Source: Paramecium pentaurelia (Eukaryota > Ciliophora > Oligohymenophorea > Peniculida > Parameciidae). From it: 64,000 bases of DNA. Below, piece after piece: positions 13,175-24,861 of this stretch. The notes under the pieces are model-generated. The model was not told the DNA's origin and searched no databases. It saw nothing but the letters and a program-made list of their open reading frames with translations. Where the stretch lies: contig CAJJDO010000007.1 in assembly GCA_905183005.1 (NCBI GenBank), positions 620,001 through 684,000 on the forward strand. Reading direction: 5' to 3'. Both the position numbers and the translations under genes were made by a program. Each line of letters begins with the position of its first letter. The first letter of the stretch is position 1.

Positions 13175-13640
13175 TCTCATGTCAAAACTGAATCTGAAGA
13201 CTAAACTAAACTAATTCCATCATCTACTAAAATAACACAATGACATTATCCAAATCAAGATGATATTATCATTTCTACCTAAACCAAAATCAAAATAAAA
13301 GATGGTTTCAATAAGATTTTAGATTCTTTGATTTATACATTTAAACTTCTTTAATGGAAATAACTGTCCTCTTCTTTATTAATAATATCAAATTGAATTA
13401 CATGAGAAATAACTATGAGAGAATAAATCTAAAGGGATAGTAATTTTGGGTTGATTACTTAGATTTTAGTAAAAATATTAACCCTGAGGTAAGAATATCT
13501 TAAGACTATTATTAATATTAATCTAATTTAATCTAAAATTATAAATAAAAAAGAATAATGAATAAAAATGTAGAAGAAGTCTGTAAATCGTTTGATTACT
13601 TCAATAAATTGTAGAATTATCAAGAAATTTCAAGAAGAAA
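13175..13640 (-). pseudogene. Possible decayed gene with FHA-like fragment
   Basis: The minus strand here codes for protein-like peptides that cannot be joined cleanly. Upstream, a frame containing LPQGQYFYQNLS and ITIPLDLFSHSYFS can be spliced with a 28-nt intron to SQEDSYFHQRSLN. Downstream, GLGRNDNIIL and then CHCVILVDDGISLVQSSDS resemble the core of an FHA phosphothreonine-binding domain (GR..N..I.L, then H..I...DG, then S). They lie in two different frames and a TGA interrupts one of them. Either the gene has decayed or the assembly carries indels. The assignment is weak. Confidence 0.3.
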
Positions 13641-14188
13641 ATTGAGAAATTTGTGAATAAATTATTCCATAAATGAAAGTATAATAAAAATTTACAATGA
13701 GTTATGATGATTGAAAAGTATATCCAAAATAAATTCTCATTTAAAAATACAATTCAAAGCAGAGAAATAACTATAAGTAATTTAAAATAATTTCTGACAT
13801 TAATAAAAATCCTTTTTTAGTTTAAATCTTATTAAAGAACCTTAAAAATTAATTAATTCTCTTAACAGATAGGGATTTAGTTAATTTAAAAGATTAAACC
13901 ATTTATGTAATTTGTGCTACATTAAAGAATACTATAAATCTTTAAATTCTATGAATTGGGTAACACAAACAGACTATGTATACTGATACTCATAAACTTA
14001 AACAAAGAATTTATTTATTTTATGATTACAAATTGTATTGCATTATGTATATCTTCTTGATTATCATATTCATATATCAAAATTTCTCTTCTTCTACTTA
14101 TTGGGAATGAATAGCAGATTAAATTCTTGAATTTCTATTTTTAATTGAATTGATAAGTGATCCAGGATCTACATTTTATTTTGGAATT
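13641..14188. other. Gene-poor stretch
   Basis: A plus-strand TGA-free frame at 13704-14060 (118 codons, Ile/Lys/Gln-rich) is no longer than chance allows in this composition. No motif, repeat or RNA recognised. Confidence 0.3.
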
Positions 14189-15676
14189 TCATCTTCTAAT
14201 AATTGATTTATGCTATTAATTATAATATAACATTAATTACTGATTCATTTGTGTTTATCTAAAATGAGACAAATCTTATTATGTAGAAATAAACTCAACA
14301 CTCCATACTTCAATTCTATCAATATTTAATTTTGTAATGTGAGATGCTAATATATGACCTGTTGCAAAAGTCTTATCGTCATCTGTAATATAGCTATCTT
14401 TCAAATTTGAACCATCAATCCAAATTCTATGTTGTTCATATCCACTACCTCCAATACCTAATCCGAATTTACTTAATTTCTTTTATAATGATTAAGGCAA
14501 TGGTCTTCCTTAATCACTATTTAATAAAGCATATTTGCTTTGTCCCTTGCCTTTACCTGTTATAAATTATTAATATTTTGGAACTATAGAAAATATTGAT
14601 GAATTCTTATCTCCAGTAATATCTGGTGCTAATCTCCACTTTGATGAATTAAAATAACCAAATAAATAATGTTATTCAAAGGCATCTAAATTTTCATCAG
14701 GTGTATGTTAATAAGGTAATTTTTCATACTTATTTAATCGTTCTACATGTCTAAATAATAATAGAGTTGGAGAATTTTAGGATAACAATTGATTTGATAA
14801 AATGTTTAAATCAAATTAATCTTAACCTTCCTAATAAGCAAATAATAAATTCAATTTTTTTGTTTAATAGAACCATGGAGTGCTCAAATAAAACAATCCC
14901 AATATTTGATAATTAATAATAAGGGAATCATCTGTTAATTCTGGAAGTTTAATTTTGTGAGAGGAATCTGTAAACTTTCCTGCAAAATATCTTCTTATAA
15001 CTGTATTAATTAAAGGAACTTCCATCTTTATTTAATTACAAAACTATTATAAGTCCATATTACTAGTTTTATCTATTGGATATTTATATATATTACCTCC
15101 AAAAATATTATTAATCAATAATTTAGCTGCTACATCATCATCATCACTTAATTTATTTCCTTTTGGACTCAACATATTTATTATCTCTTTTATAAATATC
15201 CCTGCCTATAAAAATGTTATTTCAACTTTAGTTAACATTTATAACTTAAATTCTTCTTTCTTGTAAATTTCAGGATGTTAAATAGATATTAATAATAATA
15301 ATTAATATTGTTCTAAATGCTTGTAGTTATTTGTATAAACATATATTTCTGATTTCTATTTTGTAAATAGTTCCACTAATAATCGTTTTTAATATAATTA
15401 CTTGATAAAACAAAAGTTTCTCTGTTAACAATATTTGTATCACTTTAACTTTTGATAAATTTATAGATTTTATCAGCTAATTATTTATTTTCTGGAAAGG
15501 CTGTTCTAAAACCTTCAATGGCAATAAATTATTCATCTTTTCTAATATTTTAAAATTCAATATTACCCTGGTGCTATTTATGACAATTTCTTAAATTTCT
15601 CATTGCATTTCTCCAGCTCTTTACTATTTAAAGAACTCTTTTCTTAAAGATTTTTTCTTGAACTATTACAGCCCAT
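14189..15676 (-). CDS. N-myristoylated TLDc-domain protein (MEAK7-like)
   Basis: A 478-residue protein after removing two introns of 25 and 26 nt. It begins MGCNSSRK, a consensus for N-myristoylation plus palmitoylation at Cys3. The N-terminal half is helical and EF-hand-like in layout. The C-terminal third is a TLDc domain: LLLFRHVERLNK, YLFGYFNSSKWRLAPD, KYALLNSDQGRPLP and FGLGIGGSGYEQHRIWIDG, with the terminal strand IDRIEVWSVEF. Myristoylated N-terminus, helical region and C-terminal TLDc domain is the architecture of MEAK7/TLDC1, a lysosome-associated mTOR-signalling protein. TLDc proteins also bind the V-ATPase. That the ciliate protein does either is inference. Confidence 0.8.
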
Positions 15677-17457
15677 TATATCTATATCAATATAATTAAA
15701 TAAAATTTATATAAACTGAAAATAAGTATTTCAAGGATGCAATTAAAGAAAGTATAGAATTTCTTTTTAAGTTTAAGATATAATTAATTTCTTAACAAAA
15801 TCATCTATTCATAAATCATATTTATATAATCTATGGATTCATTTAATTGAATTTTATTTATATTATATGAGTTCATTATAAAATTTAATTTTATAACCCA
15901 AGCATTGAAAGTTCATCTAAATTTTTACTGATATTCATAAAAGTAATTAAAAAATTTGACCACTTTATTATTCAAGTCCATTATATTAAAATTACTCTAT
16001 GAATTAATTTTTCTCTTCCATACTTTCTATTTTTATATAGGTTTCTTTCATTTTAGTCTATTATCCCTAATTATATTGAAATTTCTTTTATTTTTTATCT
16101 TATTTTTACTTACAAAATTAATCAATTTCTTAATATTTTTTGTTAATACTATGGATTGATTTTAGAGGCAATTGATTTTTTTATTTAATTTATACTTCTC
16201 TATACATAAATTTAATATATTTAATGTAAAATAAGATATAAAATTATTATTTTAATATACATTAATATTAATTATTTTTGCCCAATTTTTACTATTAGAA
16301 TTTATAATTATATTCAATATTATCACTAATATGAGGATTTTACTAAATCAATCCATTATTTATTAATTAAATATTTGTAAAATAATTTAATTTAAAATAA
16401 TTACTTTATTCTACATCTAAAAATATATCGCTTTTGTAAGAATTTCATAAGCAAAATATTATTAAGTTTATAATCATATCTAAGGCAGATACTTCATATT
16501 AGAGAGGGCTCTATAAAAGTAGTAATCTTATTCTAATGTTATCACTTTTATATTAATAAATTAGACTTCTAACTTTATATTATATTATAAATTATTCAAC
16601 TTTTTTGTGTAAACTTATTACATTTAGGGTAAATGTATTTAATTGATTGTTGAATAAAATCTAAATTTTTTACATTTCAGATTATTTAATTTGAAATCTT
16701 CTTTTAAAAAAATTATGTTAAATAATATTATTATACACATATCAAATAAATAAAATTGTTTCAAAAATTTAATATATTAAAGTTCCAGCTTTTGCATTTA
16801 AACTAATTATTAAATTTTAATAGAAATAGCAAATTGATATTCGATATGAAACAATAAAAAGGAAAATAATAACCTTAAATCAATAGGCATTGATCCAAGA
16901 AACCAAAAATAAAATTTTTGTTTGCAGCCTTATTTTTGATAGAATGTACAATAATTTATAATATATTTGAAAATTAATATATTTTTAAGTTATATAGTTT
17001 CTTATTTTACTAATTAATTTTATATGATTTTCATATCATTTTAACCAAGTATTTCTAAAAGATAAATTAATCCTGATTTATTATTTGTATGATATTATTA
17101 AGTTCTATACTTATCTCTGAAATATTAATAATATTTATATAGTAAAGATTACGTAACTAATTCAAGAGATGAAGAATAAAAATTAATATTTAATCAAAGA
17201 TTTGTTCACAAAATAATTTTGTCAATAAAATAATAAGTTTTAACCAAATGCAATCAACAAAATTTTTAATTAACAAAGTGATTAATGTCATTATTATTAA
17301 ATATTACTTTTATAAATTAGGAACAATAAAGATAAGTAATGATGTTTTGATAAAGTTTAAAGGAGAATTGAATTGACATATAATAAGATGTATATTATTA
17401 TTTGGTATCTGAAATTAGATTCATGAATAAAAATATCAGAAGGCCTGCAGCAATTTT
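15677..17457. other. Long gene-poor A+T-rich region
   Basis: About 1.8 kb with no gene I can support. Open stretches such as 15956-16159 are strings of Phe, Leu and Ile without domain structure and look like chance frames. No tRNA, repeat unit or long hairpin noticed. This is the longest empty stretch in the window. Confidence 0.4.
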
Positions 17458-17688
17458 TCATTCTTTCTCCAATTCATTAAAATGATTTAATATATCATCA
17501 ATATCTTCATCCATAACTTCTTTTAAGCTCTCAAACCTATTGAGAGGTAAAGGTTTGATAGGCTAGATGATAGCTTTTCTTAAAACATCTATATCATTTG
17601 TATATTAACTTTCTTAAGATATCTAATTTTAGATTGATTGAGAGGTGCGGATGATTATTTATGAACCACAACATTACTATGCTCCCAT
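17458..17688 (-). CDS. Small acylated protein starting MGAQQCC
   Basis: A 76-residue intronless protein. It begins MGAQQCCGSQ, a strong N-myristoylation sequence with two adjacent cysteines suited to palmitoylation, so membrane attachment is expected. After a Ser/Gln-rich stretch it has the acidic, amphipathic C-terminus FESLKEVMDEDIDDILNHF. The frame also extends upstream to another ATG, but the MGA start gives the lipidation signal and is preferred. No named family; the size resembles small membrane-anchored adaptors. Confidence 0.65.
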
Positions 17689-17915
17689 TTTTATTTTAAT
17701 AATAAAATAAAAGTGCATTTCTCTGAATATTAATGAAGAAAGTTCAATGGTAATAAATAAATAAATATTTAAATAAATAAACTATCCCTTATATCCCTAC
17801 TTTAGTTTAAATGGAATAAATATAATATATTTAAAGTATTAAGAATTATTGAAAGATATTATTTTTATTATTTGTATATCAATAAAGTAATTAATAAATT
17901 ATTATTTATTTCAGA

Positions 17916-18541
17916 ATGTGGTATAAAAACTTTTCAAAACAAAGTTGGAATCTTAGAGTTTGGAGGTACATTTTAATGACTATTGTATTATAGAAAGGCT
18001 AACATATTATTCAATTAAGATGACATTGGTATGTTCAAGACAAAGGGTGTTTTGAGATGGAAGGATACTGTATTCAGAATGGCTAGAAGTGAAGCATGTG
18101 TATAGAATTATTCATATGAATGATAGTTAAGAGGATTCAACTTCTTCTTCTTTGCTGGAATGATAGGATCATTTATTTGGGTTAAATCAAACTATTATGA
18201 TCCAAAATATGTAGCACCAAAAAAAGTAGAAAGTGAGAAGGAATTAGAGAGATTAGATGCAGAAGCTGATAAAATATTATTTAAGAATAGATTAGAGGCA
18301 TATTCAAGACCTCATAGAAGTTTGGAAGACTTGATTGCCTTCTTATCTGGGTATTGATAAATAGATAATTTTTCATAGTTCAAAGACCTTTGATTAATTT
18401 GCTGATTTTATCAGTTATGAGGAAGCAATGAATAATAGTATGGATTAATAAAATGGTTTGGATTCATGGATGGATGATTAAGATTAAAGAATGCTTAAAT
18501 ATTATTAAAGAAGTATTGGACGCACTCCAAAATTTGATTGA
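17916..18541 (+). CDS. Single-span membrane protein, possibly mitochondrial
   Basis: Three introns (17966-17993, 18100-18126, 18351-18378; 28, 27 and 28 nt) give an exact 180-residue frame from ATG at 17916 to TGA at 18539-18541. The N-terminus is basic and lacks acidic residues until DD at position ~26, compatible with a mitochondrial presequence. One hydrophobic segment (FNFFFFAGMIGSFIWV) lies at residues ~56-71. A charged helical stretch with KKVESEKELERLDAEAD follows. The layout resembles small accessory subunits of respiratory complexes, but I recognise no family. Convergent with ETF-QO, 83 bp away. Confidence 0.75.
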
Positions 18542-18624
18542 TTTAGTCATATACATATAAAAATAAATAAAATATATATTGATTATTTTAATTATGTTAT
18601 TAAATGAATAAAAATATAATAAAA

Positions 18625-21600
18625 TCACATGCCAGAACTAAATATAATATTAATATGATTACTAGTTAGGTCCTCCTCCAGCTTCTGGAACAGTCCATCT
18701 AATATAATCTTTAGGCATCTTGATGTCACAAGTCTTACAATGTAGACAATTCTGAGCATTGATTTATAATTTTTTGCCTTCTTTAGTATCAATAAATTCA
18801 TAGACTTTAGCTGGGCAAAATCTTTATTCAGGGCCATCATACAATTTTAAGCTTTCCATAGGTCCGGACTCTTTAATTACTTTAAGATGAGCTGGTTAAT
18901 CATGTTCATGATTCGTACCACTTTACTTATAATCATATTTACCTTCTTGCCAAATTATCTAATAAATCAAAAGTTAATTTTCCATCTGGTTTTTCGTATT
19001 TAATTTAAGGAGCTTTATCTTTAGTCAAATATGATTCACTTTCTTTGACATGTGATTTGATATTCCAAGGTTCTCTTCCTTTTGATATGAAACCATCAAA
19101 TGCACCATAAAATAAACCAGAATAAATATTGTATTTAAATGAACCTTTAAAATTTCTTGATCTATACAATTCATCATAGATCCATGATGATTTAATAGCA
19201 TTTTCATATTCAATTAATTCTTATCCTGGTTCTACATTTTATTTAGCACATATAGTTTCTGCTGCTAACATTCCTGATTTCATAGCATTATGAGATCCTT
19301 TAATTTTCATAACATTTAAAAATCCAGCTGAACAACCAGCTAACATTCCTCCTGGAAATGTTAATTTAGGAATTGAAAAATATCCTCCTTCATTTAATAC
19401 TCTTGCACCATAACTAATACAAGTTCCATTCTTAAGATATCTAGAGATTTTTGGATGTCTCTTTAGATTTTAAAACTCTTAATATGGATTTAAATTTGGA
19501 TTCTCATAATCCAATCCCACAACCAATCCTAAATGTATTTAATTAGTATTCTTATGATATAAAAATGATCCTCCATAAGTATTCCTACATAAAGGCCATC
19601 CAACTGTATGTTAAACTAATCCTGATTTAAAATCTTCTGCAGGAACTTCCCAAACTTCTTTCAATCCTATTCCATAAGATTAAGGTTCACAATCTGATTA
19701 TATATTTATAATATTTACTTTATCTTAAATTATATTTTTCAATAACTCTCTCAGTTATTGAACCTCTTGCTCCTTCACATAATATTGTTTAATTTGCTAT
19801 TATATCTATTCCCTCTTAATAATTAGATTTCTTTTCTCCTTTCTTTCCAATTCCCATATCTCCTGTTGCTACTCCTATCACTCTATCTTTTTCATCAAAT
19901 ATTACTCTTGCTCCAGAAGTACTTGTAAAAATATCTACTCCTAAAGCTTAGGCTTATTCCCCCATCCATACACATAAATCACCTAAACTTATGACATAAT
20001 TTCCATGATTTCTAATTGTCGATGGATAAAACATATGTGGAATCTGAAAACTCAATTTTTCATTCCAAAGTATATGAAAGTGATCTTCTGTTACTGGNGC
20101 TTTGTCTTTAGTCAAATATGATTCACTTTCTTTGACATGTGATTTGATATTCCAAGGTTCTCTTCCTTTTGATATGAAACCATCAAATGCACCATAAAAT
20201 AAACCAGAATAAATATTGTATTTAAATGAACCTTTAAAATTTCTTGATCTATACAATTCATCATAGATCCATGATGATTTAATAGCATTTTCATATTCAA
20301 TTAATTCTTATCCTGGTTCTACATTTTATTTAGCACATATAGTTTCTGCTGCTAACATTCCTGATTTCATAGCATTATGAGATCCTTTAATTTTCATAAC
20401 ATTTAAAAATCCAGCTGAACAACCAGCTAACATTCCTCCTGGAAATGTTAATTTAGGAATTGAAAAATATCCTCCTTCATTTAATACTCTTGCACCATAA
20501 CTAATACAAGTTCCATTCTTAAGATATCTAGAGATTTTTGGATGTCTCTTTAGATTTTAAAACTCTTAATATGGATTTAAATTTGGATTCTCATAATCCA
20601 ATCCCACAACCAATCCTAAATGTATTTAATTAGTATTCTTATGATATAAAAATGATCCTCCATAAGTATTCCTACATAAAGGCCATCCAACTGTATGTTA
20701 AACCAATCCTGACTTAAAATCTTCTGCAGGAACTTCCCAAACTTCTTTCAATCCTATTCCATAAGATTAAGTTTCACAATCTGATCATATATATGTATAA
20801 TATTTACTTTATCTTAAATTGTATTTTTCAATAACTCTCTCAGTTATTGAACCTCTTGCTCCTTCACATAATATTGTTTAATTTGCTATTATATCTATTC
20901 CTTCTTAATAATTAGATTTCTTTTCTCCNNNNNNNNNNNNNNNNNNNNNNNNNNNNNNNNNNNNNNNNNNNNNNNNNNNNNNNNNNNNNNNNNNNNNNNN
21001 NNNNNNNNNNNNNNNNNNNNNNNNNNNNNNNNNNNNNNNNNNNNNNNNNNNNNNNNNNNNNNNNNNNNNNNNNNNNNNNNNNNNNNNNNNNNNNNNNNNN
21101 NNNNNNNNNNNNNNNNNNNNNNNNNNNNNNNNNNNNNNNNNNNNNNNNNNNNNNNNNNNNNNNNNNNNNNNNNNNNNNNNNNNNNNNNNNNNNNNNNNNN
21201 NNNNNNNNNNNNNNNNNNNNNNNNNNNNNNNNNNNNNNNNNNNNNNNNNNNNNNNNNNNNNNNNNNNNNNNNNNNNNNNNNNNNNNNNNNNNNNNNNNNN
21301 NNNNNNNNNNNNNNNNNNNNNNNNNNNNNNNNNNNNNNNNNNNNNNNNGCTTTGTCTTTAGTCAAATATGATTCACTTTCTTTGACATGTGATTTGATAT
21401 TCCAAGGTTCTCTTCCTTTTGATATGAAACCATCAAATGCACCATAAAATAAACCAGAATAAATATTGTATTTAAATGAACCTTTAAAATTTCTTGATCT
21501 ATACAATTCATCATAGATCCATGATGATTTAATAGCATTTTCATATTCAATTAATTCTTATCCTGGTTCTACATTTTATTTAGCACATATAGTTTCTGCT

Positions 21601-22722
21601 GCTAACATTCCTGATTTCATAGCATTATGAGATCCTTTAATTTTCATAACATTTAAAAATCCAGCTGAACAACCAGCTAACATTCCTCCTGGAAATGTTA
21701 ATTTAGGAATTGAAAAATATCCTCCTTCATTTAATACTCTTGCACCATAACTAATACAAGTTCCATTCTTAAGATATCTAGAGATTTTTGGATGTCTCTT
21801 TAGATTTTAAAACTCTTAATATGGATTTAAATTTGGATTCTCATAATCCAATCCCACAACCAATCCTAAATGTATTTAATTAGTATTCTTATGATATAAG
21901 AATGATCCTCCATAAGTATTCCTACATAAAGGCCATCCAACTGTATGTTAAACCAAACCTGACTTAAAATCTTCTGCAGGAACTTCCCAAACTTCTTTCA
22001 ATCCTATTCCATAAGATTAAGTTTCACAATCTGATCATATATATGTATAATATTTACTTTATCTTAAATTGTATTTTTCAATAACTCTCTCAGTTATTGA
22101 ACCTCTTGCTCCTTCACATAATATTGTTTAATTTGCTATTATATCTATTCCTTCTTAATAATTAGATTTCTTTTCTCCATTCTTGCCTATTCCCATATCT
22201 CCTGTTGCTACTCCTATCACTCTATCCTTTTCATCAAAAATTACTCTTGCTCCAGAAGTACTTGTAAAAATATCTACTCCTAAAGTTTAGGCTTATTCTC
22301 CCATCCATACACATAAATCACCTAAACTTATGACATAATTTCCATGATTTCTAATTGTCGATGGATAAAACATGTGTGGAATCTGAAAACTCAATTTTTC
22401 ATTCCAAAGTATATGAAAGTGATCTTCTGTAACTGGAGTATCTAATGGAGGTTTCTATATTGTAATTTAATGTCTATTATACATTTTCCATTTTCTCCCA
22501 ATTAGGAAATAATTCATTCATTGCAGTAGGTTAAAAGCAATTACCGCTGAGAATGTGTCCACCTAAAGTTCCTGATTTCTCTATGACAACAACTGATTTG
22601 TTAGGATCTAACTCTTTAATTCTTATTGCTGCTGACAAACCTGCTGGACCTGCTCCAACTATAAGTACGTCATATTGAATCTTTTCGCGTGAGAAAAGAA
22701 ATCTCGTAATTTTTTTTAACAT
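18625..22722 (-). CDS. ETFDH: Electron-transfer-flavoprotein:ubiquinone oxidoreductase, with disordered assembly
   Basis: Mitochondrial inner-membrane flavoprotein with a 4Fe-4S cluster that passes electrons from ETF to ubiquinone. The N-terminus has the FAD-binding DVLIVGAGPAGLSAAIR, then VVVIEKSGTLGGHILSG. The middle has DTPVTEDHFHIL, RNHGNYV, TVGWPLCRNTYGG, LTFPGGMLAGCSAGFLNV and IKGSHNAMKSGMLAAE. The C-terminus has GTNHEHDQPAHL, RFCPAKVYEF and the cluster motif NCLHCKTCDIKMP, ending GGGPNYSGM after a 25-nt intron. Other introns are 28, 25 and 22 nt. One complete gene can be read by using only one copy of the repeated middle. The extra copies and the N run (20929-21348) are listed separately and are probably not biological. 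Confidence 0.85.
19012..20097 (-). repeat. ETF-QO middle segment, copy A
   Basis: Joined on its low-coordinate side to the true 3' end of ETF-QO. It differs from copies B and C at scattered bases, and its internal intron is 25 nt rather than 27 nt. On the high-coordinate side it abuts copy B at an ambiguous base (20098). Confidence 0.9.
20099..20928 (-). repeat. ETF-QO middle segment, copy B (cut by the gap)
   Basis: Nearly identical to copy C, including the 27-nt form of the internal intron. It is truncated by the N run. Confidence 0.9.
20929..21348. other. Assembly gap (420 N)
   Basis: A run of undetermined bases inside ETF-QO. By comparison with copy A, only about 255 bases would be needed to complete copy B, so the gap length looks estimated. 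Confidence 0.95.
21349..22436 (-). repeat. ETF-QO middle segment, copy C
   Basis: Joined on its high-coordinate side to the true 5' end of ETF-QO (start codon at 22720-22722). Differs from copy B at very few positions. Confidence 0.9.
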
Positions 22723-23949
22723 TAATATTATTTACAAATCCAAAAATAGGCATTATCAAAATTCATATTAAATTACTATGTTTCAAATTTTTACATAGCC
22801 TATTCTTTATAATTTATATATTGCCAATTGTTATTAATAAGATCTTTAAATTGATATCTGTTATTCTCAATTGAGTTGATTATTTATATTAAATAATAAT
22901 ATTAAGGAAAATAATTTTATGTTTATTTAATGAACAATCTATGTTCAAATCAATTAATTATAACCCCATAAATTTGGATAAGATATTACTTAAACTATAA
23001 TATTTTATATAACAAATAATAATGTATTTTAGGAAACAAAGCAAGATAAGCCTTTGTGTGATCCAAATATATAAATTATATGAATGATGAAGACCAAATG
23101 AAATAACATCATTTCTAAATTTTTTATATTACTTACGTATTAAAAAACTATAATTTACAAAATCATTTTCGAAATGAATAATTAGGTAATTCATAAATTA
23201 TAGTGTGTTTTAAAGCCAAATAAAACAAGAGGAATGTCTGCTCTTGATCGATTGTTTAATATCAACCAATAATGATATAATAATAAACTTTATAATGACA
23301 TGGATGCTAACCTATATAAATCATTAATTGAATAATAATAATCTTAAAAATTTTCTTAAATCATAATGAGGCAAAAGTAAATAATCTAAGTGTTTAAAAT
23401 AATATTATGATTGATTTACAAATGAAAATATAAGTAATAATTAATTCTAATGTAAAGGTTGCCACTATATTGAAAAATATATATAAAAAAAAGAGAAATT
23501 ATTGTAATTAAGCATAAAATTCACACTATGAAGTACAGATTTTATTCTTCTATACAATTAGGAAGAATTACTAGTTATAATCAGATTTAAATGTAAAAAT
23601 ACACAAAGAAATACTGCAATTATTTCTAAAATAAACAAAAATGCAATGAAAATGCAAATTTAATAGCTAATAAGAATTAATTGAATATGTAGATAAGACT
23701 ATATTTACATTACTTATTAAATATAATTAGTGTAATACATTTTCATATCTCCTCTTATTTGCAGGATATAATATTAATTTATTTAGAAAGAATTGAGACT
23801 TTTGTTTATTGTAATTGATTAGTTTATTCAAGATTATATTCTGGTATGTAAGATAGGAATATTAAATTAATAAGAAGACTTAAATTATTTAAAACAAGAT
23901 TCTTAAGGATTTAATTGAAAATGATATTAACTTTAATTATATAAAACAA
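22723..23949. other. Gene-poor region
   Basis: Plus-strand open pieces at 23234-24008 include an ATG-led stretch with DMDANLYKSLIEQQQ, but they are broken by several TGA codons and one frame change that no GT..AG intron repairs. They also run antisense into the gene at 23950-24184. They could be remnants of a dead gene or chance frames. Confidence 0.3.
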
Positions 23950-24184
23950 TCATGGGAGACTCTTTTGTAAATTTTCTAAGGTATGCATTATGCTATTAAC
24001 TGAATTAGTGAGCTATTTAAATTAAAGTAATTGTTACCTATTCAGCTGTACTTTTGATACTATTAATCTAAGCTTCCAATTGATTAAGTTTTTCAGGTAC
24101 TGCTTTGAGTGTTACTGCATTTCTTTAAATTGCTGCAAAATCATCTTCTATTTATTGCATTTGTGGTACTTAACACTATCCCAT
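23950..24184 (-). CDS. Small coiled-coil protein
   Basis: A 69-residue protein after removing one 25-nt intron; the spliced length is exact. After MGQCQVPQMQQIEDDFAAIQ it is a continuous amphipathic helix with regular hydrophobic spacing (LKAVPEKLNQLEAQINSIKS, then NSIMHTLENLQKSL). This looks like a short coiled-coil subunit of the kind found in prefoldin, BLOC-1 or kinetochore complexes. No specific family can be named. It is divergent from the SR-protein gene, with about 50 bp between start codons. Confidence 0.65.
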
Positions 24185-24234
24185 TTTATCTAAATAAAAA
24201 TTAATTATTAATTAATAAATTAATTAATTTAAGG

Positions 24235-24792
24235 ATGTCAATGAGTGAATAGAGTAAAACAGAAAATCGAATATTTGTGACTGGATACTCAACAAAAGAT
24301 AAAAATGAAGATGATATCAAAGGTCTTTTTTCTAAGTATGGAGAAATCATTGAATTCTCTTGGAAGGGTCGTTTTTGTTTCATAGTAAAATTAGCGTCTA
24401 TTTAATTAGGCTTATTCAAAAGCAGAAGAAGCAACAGAAGCAGTGAATGAAATGAATCAAAAAGATTAAGATGGCAATACTTTTGTTGTTGAGATAGCCA
24501 GAGCCAAAAAAAAAGATGGTGAATGCTATAAGTGTGGAAGAATAGGCCATTTGTAAATATTTAGATGAAAATTAATTAGTGCTCGAAATTGTAGATAAAA
24601 AGGAAGATCATCAAGCTCAAGTTCAAGGTATAATTAGTTATATCTAGACGTCATTAAAGAAAAGTTAAAAGACATAGAAGAAGAAGTCCATCCAGTTCAT
24701 CCAGTTCTTCTTCATCTTCATCATCTAGAGATAGAAAGAAGAGATAAAAAAAACAAAAAAAAGCAAAGGAATCCTCATCCTCAAGTGATTGA
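24235..24792 (+). CDS. SR-type splicing factor with RRM and CCHC zinc knuckle (SRSF7-like)
   Basis: Nuclear pre-mRNA splicing factor. Three introns (24385-24409, 24553-24579, 24628-24647; 25, 27 and 20 nt) leave 161 codons. Residues ~10-80 form an RRM (RIFVTGYSTK; the RNP1 equivalent GRFCFI continues across the first intron as AYSKAEEATEAV). It is followed by a CCHC knuckle, CYKCGRIGHFARNC, formed only after the second intron is removed. The tail is a run of serines and arginines ending SSSSSD. RRM, knuckle and RS tail in that order is the SRSF7/9G8 layout. In-frame ATGs at 24235 and 24241 are both possible. Confidence 0.88.
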
Positions 24793-24861
24793 TTTAAAAA
24801 GAATTTGGATATATATCGATGATAAAAAATTATCGTGTTTTTTTGTTGTGAATAAATCAAA

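Noticed and set aside
13704..14060. 118-codon TGA-free plus-strand frame
   Set aside because: With TGA about once per 55 codons in this composition, such a length arises by chance; no motif, and mostly Ile, Lys and Gln.
15956..16159. 67-codon hydrophobic frame
   Set aside because: Nearly pure Phe/Leu/Ile, no charged residues or topology signal; a product of T-rich DNA.
19025..21550. Three identical 62-codon minus-strand frames and related longer ones in the ETF-QO region
   Set aside because: They are alternative-frame or standard-code fragments of the repeated ETF-QO segment, not separate genes.
23234..24008. Plus-strand series of open pieces beginning MSALDRLFN
   Set aside because: Interrupted by several TGA codons and a frame change without usable introns, and overlapping antisense with a better-supported gene; kept only as a possible relic.
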